Shown here: piece after piece, positions 1 through 5,771 of the stretch
Layout: each line of letters opens with the position of its first letter
Numbering within the stretch: the first letter of the stretch is position 1
Assembly: GCA_030832235.1 (NCBI GenBank)
Contig: JAURJO010000318.1
Location: forward strand, 1 to 8,151
From: Verrucomicrobiota bacterium
GTDB lineage: Bacteria > Verrucomicrobiota > Verrucomicrobiia > Opitutales > Opitutaceae
DNA: 8,151 nt
Direction: 5' to 3'
The notes under the pieces: generated by a model
Database searches by the model: none
Told to the model about the DNA's origin: nothing
Seen by the model: only the letters and a program-made list of their open reading frames with translations
Translations under genes and position numbers: made by a program

Positions 1-246
1 ATCCCGCTGGTGTTCCCGGTGCACCTGCGCGGCACCGGCGAGAGCTTCGCCGCCAATATCGGCGGCCGCATCCTCGGCACCGCTGCCGCCTGGATCACGC
101 TCACGCTTTCCGCCTCCGACAAACCCGATCCGGCTCGCATGGCGGTGATCGGTGCTTGTGTCGCCGGCGCCTACATCCTCGTCGGCGCCCTGCTCACGCA
201 ATTCCTGCCCGAGCCGAAGGAGGAGTCGGAGGAAGGCGCGCGCTGA
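1..246 (+). CDS. MFS transporter, C-terminal fragment (5' end outside window)
   Basis: The frame is open from the first base and ends in TGA at 244-246, giving 81 residues of a protein that begins upstream of the window. The segment FPVHLRGTG (residues 5-13) matches the basic, glycine-containing loop before the last two helices in sugar-porter-like major facilitator transporters. Two hydrophobic stretches follow, at about residues 17-38 and 47-69, fitting the final two transmembrane helices. The tail PEPKEESEEGAR is short, charged and cytoplasmic in character. The protein would act in the inner membrane as a secondary transporter. The substrate cannot be inferred; sugars or organic acids are typical for such proteins. 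A GTG at position 10 is an internal valine, not a start. Family assignment is fairly secure; substrate is unknown. Confidence 0.8.
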   Translation: MPLVFPVHLRGTGESFAANIGGRILGTAAAWITLTLSASDKPDPARMAVIGACVAGAYILVGALLTQFLPEPKEESEEGAR

Positions 247-378
247 GGCGGGTGGGGACGGGGGGAATCGGGCCGGCACGGGTCCGGTTCCGCCGTAACC
301 GAAGCGTCGTTCCGGATGGGGTCCGGACAGCTCCGCGAGGGGGCAACCACGGATGAACAGGATGGAGAAGTGCCGATG

Positions 379-403
379 TAGCCGAGGCTGTTTGCCTCGG
401 CTA
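379..403. repeat. Perfect 10-bp hairpin at the start of module B (copy 1)
   Basis: TAGCCGAGGC (379-388) pairs exactly with GCCTCGGCTA (394-403) around a TGTTT loop. No T-run follows, so an intrinsic terminator is not supported. Equivalent stems with different sequence occur in other module B copies. Confidence 0.85.
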
Positions 404-512
404 GTTACGCGGGCCCGACGGCCGAAGGCTTTTCCCACGGTAGCGAACTTGAGCCGCGGATTTCGCTGATGGCGCGAATGAATACGACGCTGGCGTGATC
501 GGGTGAAATCGT

Positions 513-534
513 GCCGAAAAACATGATTTTCGGC
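513..534. repeat. Terminal hairpin of module B (copy 1)
   Basis: GCCGAAAA (513-520) is the exact reverse complement of TTTTCGGC (527-534), with the six-base loop ACATGA between them. The matching region in the other complete copy (about 2428-2453) no longer forms this stem, so the structure is not conserved across the two. Its function is unknown. Confidence 0.7.
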
Positions 535-625
535 TGCAGCAATGCGGGTGTCGCGGATAGGTGCGGCATGGCTTTGGTGTAGCCGGGAAGGTTGCCGCGG
601 TTCATGTCGGAGTTCTCTTTCTCCC

Positions 626-1576
626 ATGCGCTCCCATCTTCCTAGCTTCGCCACGCGCCGCATCCTGGCCCTGTTTTTCTCCCTCCTGCTGGCTCCGGCG
701 GGGCTGCTTGGCGCCGATGCGGCGCCGGTGCGGGTGCTGTTCCTCGGCAACAGCTTCCTGTTCGGATCGGGATCGCCGGTGCGCTTTTTCCGACCCGACA
801 CGGTCAACGATCTGAACCGGGCGGGGGTCGGTGGGGTGCCCGCCTTGTTCAAGTCCTTCACGGGCGACGCCGGTCTCGCCTATGAGGTCAGTGTCGAGAC
901 CGCCTCGGGGCAGGGCTTCGATTTCCATCTGGAGAAGAAGGCCTCGCTGATCGGACGCCCTTGGGACGTCGTGGTGATGCAGTCACACAGCGTGCTCAAC
1001 CAAGCCAAGCCCGGTGATCCGGAGCTTCTGATCCGGTCTGCGCGGGCGCTCGGAGAAATGTTCGCGGGCTATAACCCGCGGGTCGATGTGCGCCTGATCG
1101 CGACGTGGCCGCGGGCCGATCTGGTCTATCCGGCGAAAGGTGCCTGGCACGGAAAGGGGCTCGAGGGCATGGCGCGCGACGTGCGCGCGGCCTACGACCG
1201 CGCGGCTGCGGCCACGCCGCAGGTGCGCGGGGTTATCCCGGTGGGAGAGTCGTGGCTGCGCGCGATCCGCGCGGGCTTCGCCGACGGGAATCCCTACGAC
1301 GGCGTCGCGTTTGGACAGGTGAGCCTCTGGACTTACGACTACTACCACGCCAGCGCGCACGGTTACTACCTCGAGGCGCTGATGGTGTTCGGGCACGTCA
1401 CGAACCGCGACCCGCGCTCGCTCGGCGGTGATGAGGCGGCGGCCTTCGAGCTGGGGATGACGAAGGAGCATGCTCAGGCGTTGCAGCGGATCGCCGCGGA
1501 GGAACTCGCGGCGGCCGGGGTGCGGCTGGAGCCGTTCAAAACGAGGGCCGCGCCGCTGAATCGCCGGGTCGAGTGA
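626..1576 (+). CDS. Secreted SGNH-fold hydrolase-like protein
   Basis: A 316-residue protein from the ATG at 626, chosen because it begins directly with a signal peptide: a basic start, a hydrophobic core at about residues 13-29 (ILALFFSLLLAPAGLLG), then ADAAP. GGAG at 609-612 is a possible but distant ribosome binding site. Residues 35-47 (VRVLFLGNSFLFG) match block I of SGNH/GDSL hydrolases, with Ser43 as likely nucleophile. Residues 238-245 (DYYHASAH) match the C-terminal Asp-x-x-His block, with Asp238 and His241 as likely partners. The usual G-x-N-D block III is replaced by VVVMQSHS near 115-122, as in DUF4886-like relatives. The product is probably periplasmic or extracellular, perhaps a carbohydrate or lipid esterase; the substrate is unknown. 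It is a single-gene unit flanked by repeat-filled gaps. Fold is likely; exact activity is not determined. Confidence 0.72.
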   Translation: MRSHLPSFATRRILALFFSLLLAPAGLLGADAAPVRVLFLGNSFLFGSGSPVRFFRPDTVNDLNRAGVGGVPALFKSFTGDAGLAYEVSVETASGQGFDFHLEKKASLIGRPWDVVVMQSHSVLNQAKPGDPELLIRSARALGEMFAGYNPRVDVRLIATWPRADLVYPAKGAWHGKGLEGMARDVRAAYDRAAAATPQVRGVIPVGESWLRAIRAGFADGNPYDGVAFGQVSLWTYDYYHASAHGYYLEALMVFGHVTNRDPRSLGGDEAAAFELGMTKEHAQALQRIAAEELAAAGVRLEPFKTRAAPLNRRVE

Positions 1577-1651
1577 CGGTGGTCGGAGAAGGCGGGTTAG
1601 AACAGGAAGGCCGGGGAGAGTGGGAAGGGATCCGGCGGTTCATCATCTAAG

Positions 1652-1700
1652 CGCGGGACTTCATACTAAACTCGTCCCGCGGAACCGCGCGCTTCCGCGG
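1652..1700. repeat. Two overlapping, mutually exclusive hairpins
   Basis: CGCGGGAC (1652-1659) pairs with GTCCCGCG (1674-1681) around a 14-base loop. CCGCGGAA (1677-1684) pairs with TTCCGCGG (1693-1700) around an 8-base loop. Both are perfect 8-bp stems that share bases 1677-1681, so only one can form at a time. They sit 75 bp past the hydrolase stop and could mark the transcript end, but no T-run follows either stem. Confidence 0.6.
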
Positions 1701-1760
1701 CTCCGCCGCAACCGAAGCGTCGTTCAAGGTGGTTTCCGAATAGCTTCGCTACGGGGGAAC

Positions 1761-1790
1761 CACGAATGGACACGAATCGACACGGATAAA
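1761..1790 (+). repeat. Three 10-bp tandem repeats at the end of module A
   Basis: CACGAATGGA, CACGAATCGA and CACGGATAAA lie end to end with a period of exactly 10. Related single or broken units close the other module A copies (CCACGGATGAACAGGAT near 347-363; CACGGATGGACC near 2253-2264 and CACGGATCAG at 2271-2280). Confidence 0.85.
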
Positions 1791-1806
1791 CGCGGTTCGG
1801 TTGTAG

Positions 1807-1825
1807 CCGGGGTCGCCGACCCCGG
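1807..1825. repeat. Perfect 8-bp hairpin at the start of module B (copy 2)
   Basis: CCGGGGTC (1807-1814) pairs exactly with GACCCCGG (1818-1825) around GCC, directly after TGTAG. The stem sequence differs from that of copy 1 (379-403) but pairing is complete in both. Confidence 0.85.
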
Positions 1826-1921
1826 ACTATGCCAACGCCTGAACGGCCGAAGGCTGTTCCGAAGGTGGTGGACTTTCACCCCAGCGCGGCTCCGCCGCAA
1901 CCGCTCCCCTGCGTTGGCGAT

Positions 1922-1968
1922 AGTGTCACCCATGTCTTGACACTGAACTGTCACCTACGTCCTGAAAC
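1922..1968. repeat. Palindrome plus 25-bp-spaced direct repeats, possible IS-end relic
   Basis: AGTGTCA (1922-1928) and TGACACT (1938-1944) form a perfect 7-bp inverted repeat with a 9-base spacer. In addition TGTCACCCATGTCTTGACAC (1924-1943) recurs 25 bp later as TGTCACCTACGTCCTGAAAC (1949-1968) with 16 of 20 bases the same. Such regularly spaced TGTCACC-type repeats resemble transposase-binding repeats at the ends of some insertion sequences, and the flanking module A copy is cut off just upstream at about 1903. No transposase gene is present. A regulator operator is the alternative reading. Confidence 0.45.
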
Positions 1969-1988
1969 CGGACCGAGTGTCCGACGAT

Positions 1989-2012
1989 CCGAGGGTGGCG
2001 CCCTCGGCTACA
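1989..2012 (-). repeat. TGTAGCC-type hairpin in inverted orientation
   Basis: CCGAGGG (1989-1995) pairs with CCCTCGG (2001-2007) around TGGCG and runs into GGCTACA (2006-2012), the reverse complement of TGTAGCC. Read on the minus strand this is the same TGTAGCC plus hairpin that opens module B. It is the only copy here that points the other way, and no other module B block accompanies it. Confidence 0.65.
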
Positions 2013-2068
2013 CCGCACGCGTTTTTTAACGAAAGTCGTTACGTCCTTTCCGGACGCCACGCATCCCC

Positions 2069-2186
2069 TGTAGCCGTCGGCCGCCCGCCTACGCCTGGGG
2101 ACGGGCAAGCCCGCCGCGGGCTCTGCCGCTTGCGTGACGGCCAAAGGCTTTTCCGAACGCAGCAAACTTGAACTGTAGATTTTCCA
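2069..2186 (+). repeat. Composite intergenic repeat, copy 3 (module B only)
   Basis: It starts with TGTAGCCG (2069-2076), keeps the core GACGGCCAAAGGCTTTTCCG (2136-2155) and AACTTGAACTGTAGATTTTC (2165-2184), then joins directly to the module A of copy 4 at about 2187. The front segment is longer and rearranged compared with the other copies, with CGGGC and GCCCG arms near 2102-2112, so the simple hairpin is lost. Confidence 0.65.
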
Positions 2187-2460
2187 GCGCGGCTCCCCCG
2201 TAGCCGAAGCATGGTTCAGTGGGGTTTCCGAATGGCTTCGCGACGGGGTACCCACGGATGGACCTATAGACACGGATCAGCGGTGCTGGGTGTAGCCGCG
2301 GCCGCCCGCCGCGGACCATGCTGAAACCGCGACGGCCGAAGGCTGTTCCGAAGGTCTCAAATTTGAACCGCAGATTTCGCAGATCCCGCGGATAAATGCG
2401 ACGATTGCACTCCCAAGGGTGATCGTGCCGGAGAAAACAATCTTGGGTTTAGCACTGCAA
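2187..2460 (+). repeat. Composite intergenic repeat, copy 4 (modules A+B, complete)
   Basis: Module A is 2187-2280 (GCGGCTCCCCCGTAGCCGAAGC through CACGGATCAG, of which only the block ends are quoted). Module B begins at 2291 with TGTAGCC and a perfect 7-bp stem, CCGCGGC (2296-2302) with GCCGCGG (2308-2314). It carries GACGGCCGAAGGCTGTTCCG (2331-2350) and AATTTGAACCGCAGATTTCG (2360-2379) and runs to about 2460, just short of the receptor stop codon. Compared with copy 1, the segment 2336-2452 aligns with no gap over 117 bases at about 71% identity (hand count). Confidence 0.75.
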
Positions 2461-2470
2461 AGCGCTCCGC

Positions 2471-5400
2471 TCAGAACGTGCCCTTCAGGCCGAGTGTCCA
2501 GAGTGAGCCGAAGTCGAGCCGCTGGCGAAAGCGCGCGTGGGCGGGTGTGCTCGGTCCGGCAATCTGCTGGTCCTCGGTGGCGTCGCCGATGTTGCGGAGG
2601 TTGGCGAAGAGCGCGACGCGGCGCGTGAGGGAGTATTCGCCGGAGACGTCGATGTACAGGCGCTTGGAGCCCCAGGTGTAGGTGCCGGGCTCGATGCTCG
2701 CGCCGCTTGCCGCGAGGCCACGCCGCTGACGACCGCGGTAGTTCCAATTAACGCGGGCGTTCCAGCGCTCGCGGGTGAGGCTCAGGCCCCAGCTGCCGCT
2801 GCGCGGGATGTAGCCCGCGAAATTCTCCGCCGCCTCGCCGGTGGCGCGTTGGGCGCTGGCGTTGGCGAAGACCTGCACGCCGCGCGCCCATGCGGGCAGG
2901 AACGTCAGCGCCTGCTTGTAGCTGAAGTCGACGCCCGTCATGCGCACGCCGCCGCGGACGTTCTCCTGCGTCGCGACCTCGTAGCGCTCGAACGTAGCCG
3001 TCTCGAGGCCGTAAAGCGCGAGGAACTCGGGCGTCGCCGGGAAAAAGGTTCCGCCGAAGAAGTTCCGGAAGTCGCGGCGGAACACGCCGGCGGAAACCTG
3101 CCCGACGCCCTCGAAGTAGTATTCGACGCGCGCGTTGGTCGACTCCGCGGTCCACGGTTTGATGGCGGCGTTGTTGACCGTGATGAGGTTGGAGCGGCTC
3201 GGCGGCGCCTCGGTGTCGGGCAGCGTGAGGCCGCCTGCATACTGGTTGAAGTCGGGCCGGCCGATGGAGGTGTAGCGGGCTGCGCGGAGGATGAGGTTGT
3301 CGCGGACGTTGAACGACACGTTCACGTTGGGGAAAAACCGCAGGTACTCCTTGTTCACCCGCGCTCCGCGTTCGAGGTAGGTCAGCTGAGAGTAGCCGAG
3401 GGTGTTGGCGGCGAAGATCGTCGCGGGCACGCGCCGCGCTGGATCGGCGGGCGTGGGGCTGGCGACGGTGACGACGCGGCCCGCGGCGTCGCGCTGGAAG
3501 TTGCGCGTGACGTCGGTGAAGGGACCCTGGGCCTCGAGGTTGGTCTGCTCCGCGCGGAGGCCGCCGACGATCCGCAACCGGCGGTTAAGAAGCGCGAGGT
3601 CGCCGCGCAGGTAGGCGGCGGAGACGACCTCGGACGCGAACTTGGAGGAGCCGACGCGGTTCCGGTAGAGCGCGTTTTGATCGATTGTGAAAAGGCCCGG
3701 ATTGGCGCGGTACGTTTCCCACGTCTTTGCCTGGCTTACCCATTGAGCCGCCGGGAAACCCCACGGCAAAGCGCGCTCCGAGAGGGAAGTAGCCCAGTAG
3801 GGTGCGGCGCCGTCGTCGCTACCCACGGGGGTCGTGCTGCCGCGGCCGTCGGCGCCCACATAGGAGTAATTGGTCGTCAGGGGCCGCAGGTCGCGGCGCG
3901 CCTCGCGGACATCGAAGCCGGTTTTGAGCGAGAAGGGCGTGACACCGCCGAAGTCACGCCGCGCGTTGCCGAACGCGGTGCGCTGGCGGTCGTTGGAGTC
4001 AACGATGCCGCTCGTGGTGGCCGTCAGCGCGTAGGTGGAGAGGCTGTAGGGATCCACGGCCGCGCCGGTCAGTGCGTCGCGCACGTTGATCGCGCCGGGC
4101 CGCAGGTAGAAAATATCCTCGAAGGCGATCGCGACATTGGTGCGCTGGGTGGTGGTGTTCTGAAACATGCCGCGATCGATGTCGGCACCGGTGTAGCGGG
4201 CGCGGGAGAGGCCGACGCCGGCGTCGAGTTTCCACGCGGGCCCGTCGTGGCGCCACGTGAGCGTGGGCATGTAGGTGCGGTTAAAACGATAGGTGCCGCC
4301 GTTGGTCTGCTGGAGGGTGCCGGCCCCGGCGCCGGTGTCGCCACGCGTGAAGGTCGGCGAGAACGCGCCCGGCAGCACGCGGTTGATGGTGAACGTGAGC
4401 GCCTGCTGACTGTAGTTTTCCTCGAACGTCGAGGCCTGCAGCGCCAGCGCGAGTCGATCGCGCGGCCCGAGTCGCCAGTCGATGGTGACGGCGACGGAAT
4501 TGCGGGTCGTCTCCTTGCCGCCGCCGCGCACCGTGTAGGCCGTGAGGTAGGGACGGTCGGGAGTGGTGTGCGGGAAAGCGGCTCCGTTTGTGACGGCTCC
4601 CGTGCCGCGCCAGGTGTTCTGCGAGAAGTCCTGCCCCGCGTACTGGGTGGTCCGGCCGCCCGAGAGGCTGAAGCCGAGGCTCCGGTTCAGCGGCACGACC
4701 CAGGAGAAATCGAAACCGGGATAAACCTTCCGCGTGCGCGTCTCGCGCGGAACCGCCGTGCGGTGCAGCTCGCGGCGGTTGTCGCGCATCATGACGTAGG
4801 CGCTGCCGTTGAACACCGGCTTCGCGCGCTCGAACGCGCTGCGCGAGACCATGTTCACCGAACCGGCCAGCGCGGAGCCGGGGGAGTCGGGCGTCGGCGA
4901 ATAGGAGACCTCCAGTCGCGAAAGGCCGTTGATCGAGACCATGTCGACCGCGGCCGCGCGGCCCGTGCCGTTGCCGACCGCGCTCGCGAGGCCGAAACCG
5001 TCCACCGTCACCGGCACGTACGCGGCCGGCGCGCCATTGATGGATATCTCGCGCGCGTTGCCGCCGGCGTACTCCATCGTCACCCCGGGCAGGAATTTCA
5101 TGAACTCGCCGACGTGGCCCTCGGCTACAGTCCCGAATTCGTCGGTCGACACCACGGTGCGGAGGTTCGACGCGAAGCGCTGCTCGTTGATCGCGATCGC
5201 GGCGGCATCCATTTCCCGCGAGGCCGCGACAGCGAAAGCCTCCAACCGTACCGTGTCGCCCGTCCGGCCCGCGGCCGGTGCCAGGGTGATGTCCCGCCGC
5301 ACGGTGGCACCGGCGGGCACATCCACCGCGAAGACCTGCGGCGCGAGTCCGGTAAAGAACACGCGCAGGCGCGCCGTCCCGGCCGGCACCGGCGCCAGCG

Positions 5401-5632
5401 TGAACGAGCCGTCGGAGCGCGTGGCGGCCTCGAGGTTGGTGCCCTCGACGGTGACGCGGGCGTTCTCCAGGTAGTCGCCGCTGCCGCCGTGGAGCACGCG
5501 GCCCTCGACGATCCCGGATACGGCGGGACCGTCGGCCGCGCGGACCGCGGGTAAGGTGAACCAACCGGCGAGCACGGTCGCGGCGCAGGCGCTACGGATA
5601 AGAGAACGGAGCAGGGTCATGGGGCGGGGCAT
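2471..5632 (-). CDS. TonB-dependent outer-membrane receptor
   Basis: A 1053-residue receptor that would move a bulky nutrient (glycan, siderophore or similar) across the outer membrane using TonB energy. Residues 1-32 are a signal peptide ending in AVRA. Residues about 40-117 form a carboxypeptidase-regulatory-like beta-sandwich (GIVEGRVLHGGSGDYLENAR, then SDGSFTLAPVPAG). Residues 127-136 (DTVRLEAFAV) are a candidate TonB box. The plug spans about 145-265, with VAEGHVGEFMKFLPGV, EISINGAP, VTVDG and GSALAGSVNMVS. The rest is the beta-barrel, ending GLKGTF with the C-terminal phenylalanine expected for barrel assembly. The start at 5632 has GGGG just upstream; an in-frame ATG at 5620 is the alternative. 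It is transcribed divergently from the dehydrogenase. Very long receptors with this N-terminal layout are frequent in Opitutaceae (recalled, not checked). The ligand is unknown. Confidence 0.92.
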   Translation of the reverse strand: MPRPMTLLRSLIRSACAATVLAGWFTLPAVRAADGPAVSGIVEGRVLHGGSGDYLENARVTVEGTNLEAATRSDGSFTLAPVPAGTARLRVFFTGLAPQVFAVDVPAGATVRRDITLAPAAGRTGDTVRLEAFAVAASREMDAAAIAINEQRFASNLRTVVSTDEFGTVAEGHVGEFMKFLPGVTMEYAGGNAREISINGAPAAYVPVTVDGFGLASAVGNGTGRAAAVDMVSINGLSRLEVSYSPTPDSPGSALAGSVNMVSRSAFERAKPVFNGSAYVMMRDNRRELHRTAVPRETRTRKVYPGFDFSWVVPLNRSLGFSLSGGRTTQYAGQDFSQNTWRGTGAVTNGAAFPHTTPDRPYLTAYTVRGGGKETTRNSVAVTIDWRLGPRDRLALALQASTFEENYSQQALTFTINRVLPGAFSPTFTRGDTGAGAGTLQQTNGGTYRFNRTYMPTLTWRHDGPAWKLDAGVGLSRARYTGADIDRGMFQNTTTQRTNVAIAFEDIFYLRPGAINVRDALTGAAVDPYSLSTYALTATTSGIVDSNDRQRTAFGNARRDFGGVTPFSLKTGFDVREARRDLRPLTTNYSYVGADGRGSTTPVGSDDGAAPYWATSLSERALPWGFPAAQWVSQAKTWETYRANPGLFTIDQNALYRNRVGSSKFASEVVSAAYLRGDLALLNRRLRIVGGLRAEQTNLEAQGPFTDVTRNFQRDAAGRVVTVASPTPADPARRVPATIFAANTLGYSQLTYLERGARVNKEYLRFFPNVNVSFNVRDNLILRAARYTSIGRPDFNQYAGGLTLPDTEAPPSRSNLITVNNAAIKPWTAESTNARVEYYFEGVGQVSAGVFRRDFRNFFGGTFFPATPEFLALYGLETATFERYEVATQENVRGGVRMTGVDFSYKQALTFLPAWARGVQVFANASAQRATGEAAENFAGYIPRSGSWGLSLTRERWNARVNWNYRGRQRRGLAASGASIEPGTYTWGSKRLYIDVSGEYSLTRRVALFANLRNIGDATEDQQIAGPSTPAHARFRQRLDFGSLWTLGLKGTF

Positions 5633-5771
5633 TTCCCCGGAGCGTAGCAGTTCCGCGGCCTCGCGCCTAGTAGGCAGCCGGCCGGTTTTGGTGGAATCGC
5701 GTCCGGCGCCGTTCCGTCGCAGAAAGTGGTTGCCGGTTGTTTTTCACCACGGCGATAGTCCGCAACTACCT
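5633..5771. promoter_or_regulatory. Divergent promoter region between receptor and dehydrogenase
   Basis: This 139-bp spacer must carry the start signals for both outward-facing genes. A GTGGT (5726-5730) and ACCAC (5746-5750) pair and a CCGGCCGG palindrome near 5682 are the only symmetrical elements seen; neither is strong enough to call an operator. No composite repeat modules are present here. Confidence 0.5.
5730..5759 (+). promoter_or_regulatory. Weak sigma-70-like promoter candidate for the dehydrogenase
   Basis: TTGCCG (5730-5735) and GATAGT (5754-5759) are separated by 18 bases and each matches four of six consensus positions. If real, transcription would start only a few bases before the ATG at 5772, leaving almost no leader, which would agree with the absence of a ribosome binding site there. 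In a GC-rich genome such matches arise by chance fairly easily. Confidence 0.25.

Larger units (their letters stand above)
285..545 (+). repeat. Composite intergenic repeat, copy 1 (modules A+B, complete)
   Basis: Module A spans about 285-363, from GGTTCCGCCGTAACCGAAGC to the tail CCACGGATGAACAGGAT. Module B spans 377-545. B contains TGTAGCC plus a hairpin, the core GACGGCCGAAGGCT (417-430), the block AACTTGAGCCGCGGATTTCGC (starting about 447), and a terminal hairpin at 513-534. Each block recurs in the same order and orientation around 1697-1903, 2069-2186 and 2187-2460. The copies have diverged strongly, so this is an old family rather than a recent duplication. Orientation is given relative to the A-to-B reading direction. 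Confidence 0.8.
247..625. other. Intergenic region holding one complete composite repeat
   Basis: This 379-bp gap lies between the transporter stop and the hydrolase start. Its first 38 bases are G-rich and unremarkable. Positions 285-545 are filled by a module A plus module B composite repeat (listed separately). The remaining 80 bases contain another TGTAGCC (578-584) without a convincing hairpin, and a GGAG at 609-612 that may be the ribosome binding site for the hydrolase. No believable protein gene and no terminator with a T-run were found. Confidence 0.7.
1697..1903 (+). repeat. Composite intergenic repeat, copy 2 (A + truncated B + A stub)
   Basis: Module A covers 1697-1795, with the CCGAAGCGTCGTTC and TTTCCGAATAGCTTCG blocks, and matches the module A at 2187-2280 at about 62 of 75 positions without gaps over its best part (counted by eye). 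Module B starts at 1802 with TGTAGCC and a hairpin and keeps GGCCGAAGGCTGTTCCGAAGG (1845-1865). It then lacks the CCGCAGATTTCGC half. A 20-base stub of a further module A (AGCGCGGCTCCGCCGCAACC, about 1883-1902) follows and breaks off before the insertion-sequence-like segment. Confidence 0.75.
1577..2470. other. 894-bp repeat-rich intergenic region between convergent genes
   Basis: This gap lies between the 3' ends of the hydrolase and the TonB receptor. From left to right it holds a pair of overlapping hairpins (1652-1700), a truncated composite repeat (1697-1903), a palindrome with 25-bp-spaced direct repeats (1922-1968), an inverted TGTAGCC-type hairpin (1989-2012), a lone module B (2069-2186), and a complete A+B composite (2187-2460) ending about 10 bp from the receptor stop. 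No open frame here has a plausible start, ribosome binding site and family resemblance, so I call no gene in it. Confidence 0.75.

Noticed and set aside
405..605. A 66-residue minus-strand gene in the first gap
   Set aside because: It lies almost wholly inside a dispersed repeat; the matching frame in the other copy lacks a start. I report the conserved frame as an observation, not as a gene.
542..625. GTG or other upstream start for the hydrolase
   Set aside because: It would place 28 residues before the signal peptide and would run into the end of the repeat; the ATG at 626 directly begins the signal peptide.
2022..2041. T-run next to a 6-bp stem (TAACGA with TCGTTA), as a terminator
   Set aside because: On the plus strand the T-run precedes the stem and on the minus strand the stem is followed by A residues, so neither orientation fits an intrinsic terminator.
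2412..2447. CCCAAG and CTTGGG inverted repeat just past the receptor stop, as its terminator
   Set aside because: The 24-base loop is long, the stem short, and the minus-strand sequence after it has no T-run; it lies within module B.
5116..5129. CCCTCGGCTACA inside the receptor gene, resembling the inverted TGTAGCC hairpin
   Set aside because: On the coding strand it simply encodes TVAEG of the conserved plug motif, and none of the other repeat blocks are present.
2537..5554. A 1005-residue open frame on the plus strand opposite the TonB receptor gene
   Set aside because: It has no recognisable domain, is dominated by Arg, Ala, Gly and Val, and arises from the GC-biased codons of the receptor, which has clear family motifs from end to end.
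5556..5771. In-frame upstream extension of the dehydrogenase
   Set aside because: The extra 72 residues are low-complexity, overlap the receptor start on the other strand, and would precede the Rossmann strand that normally begins at the N-terminus.
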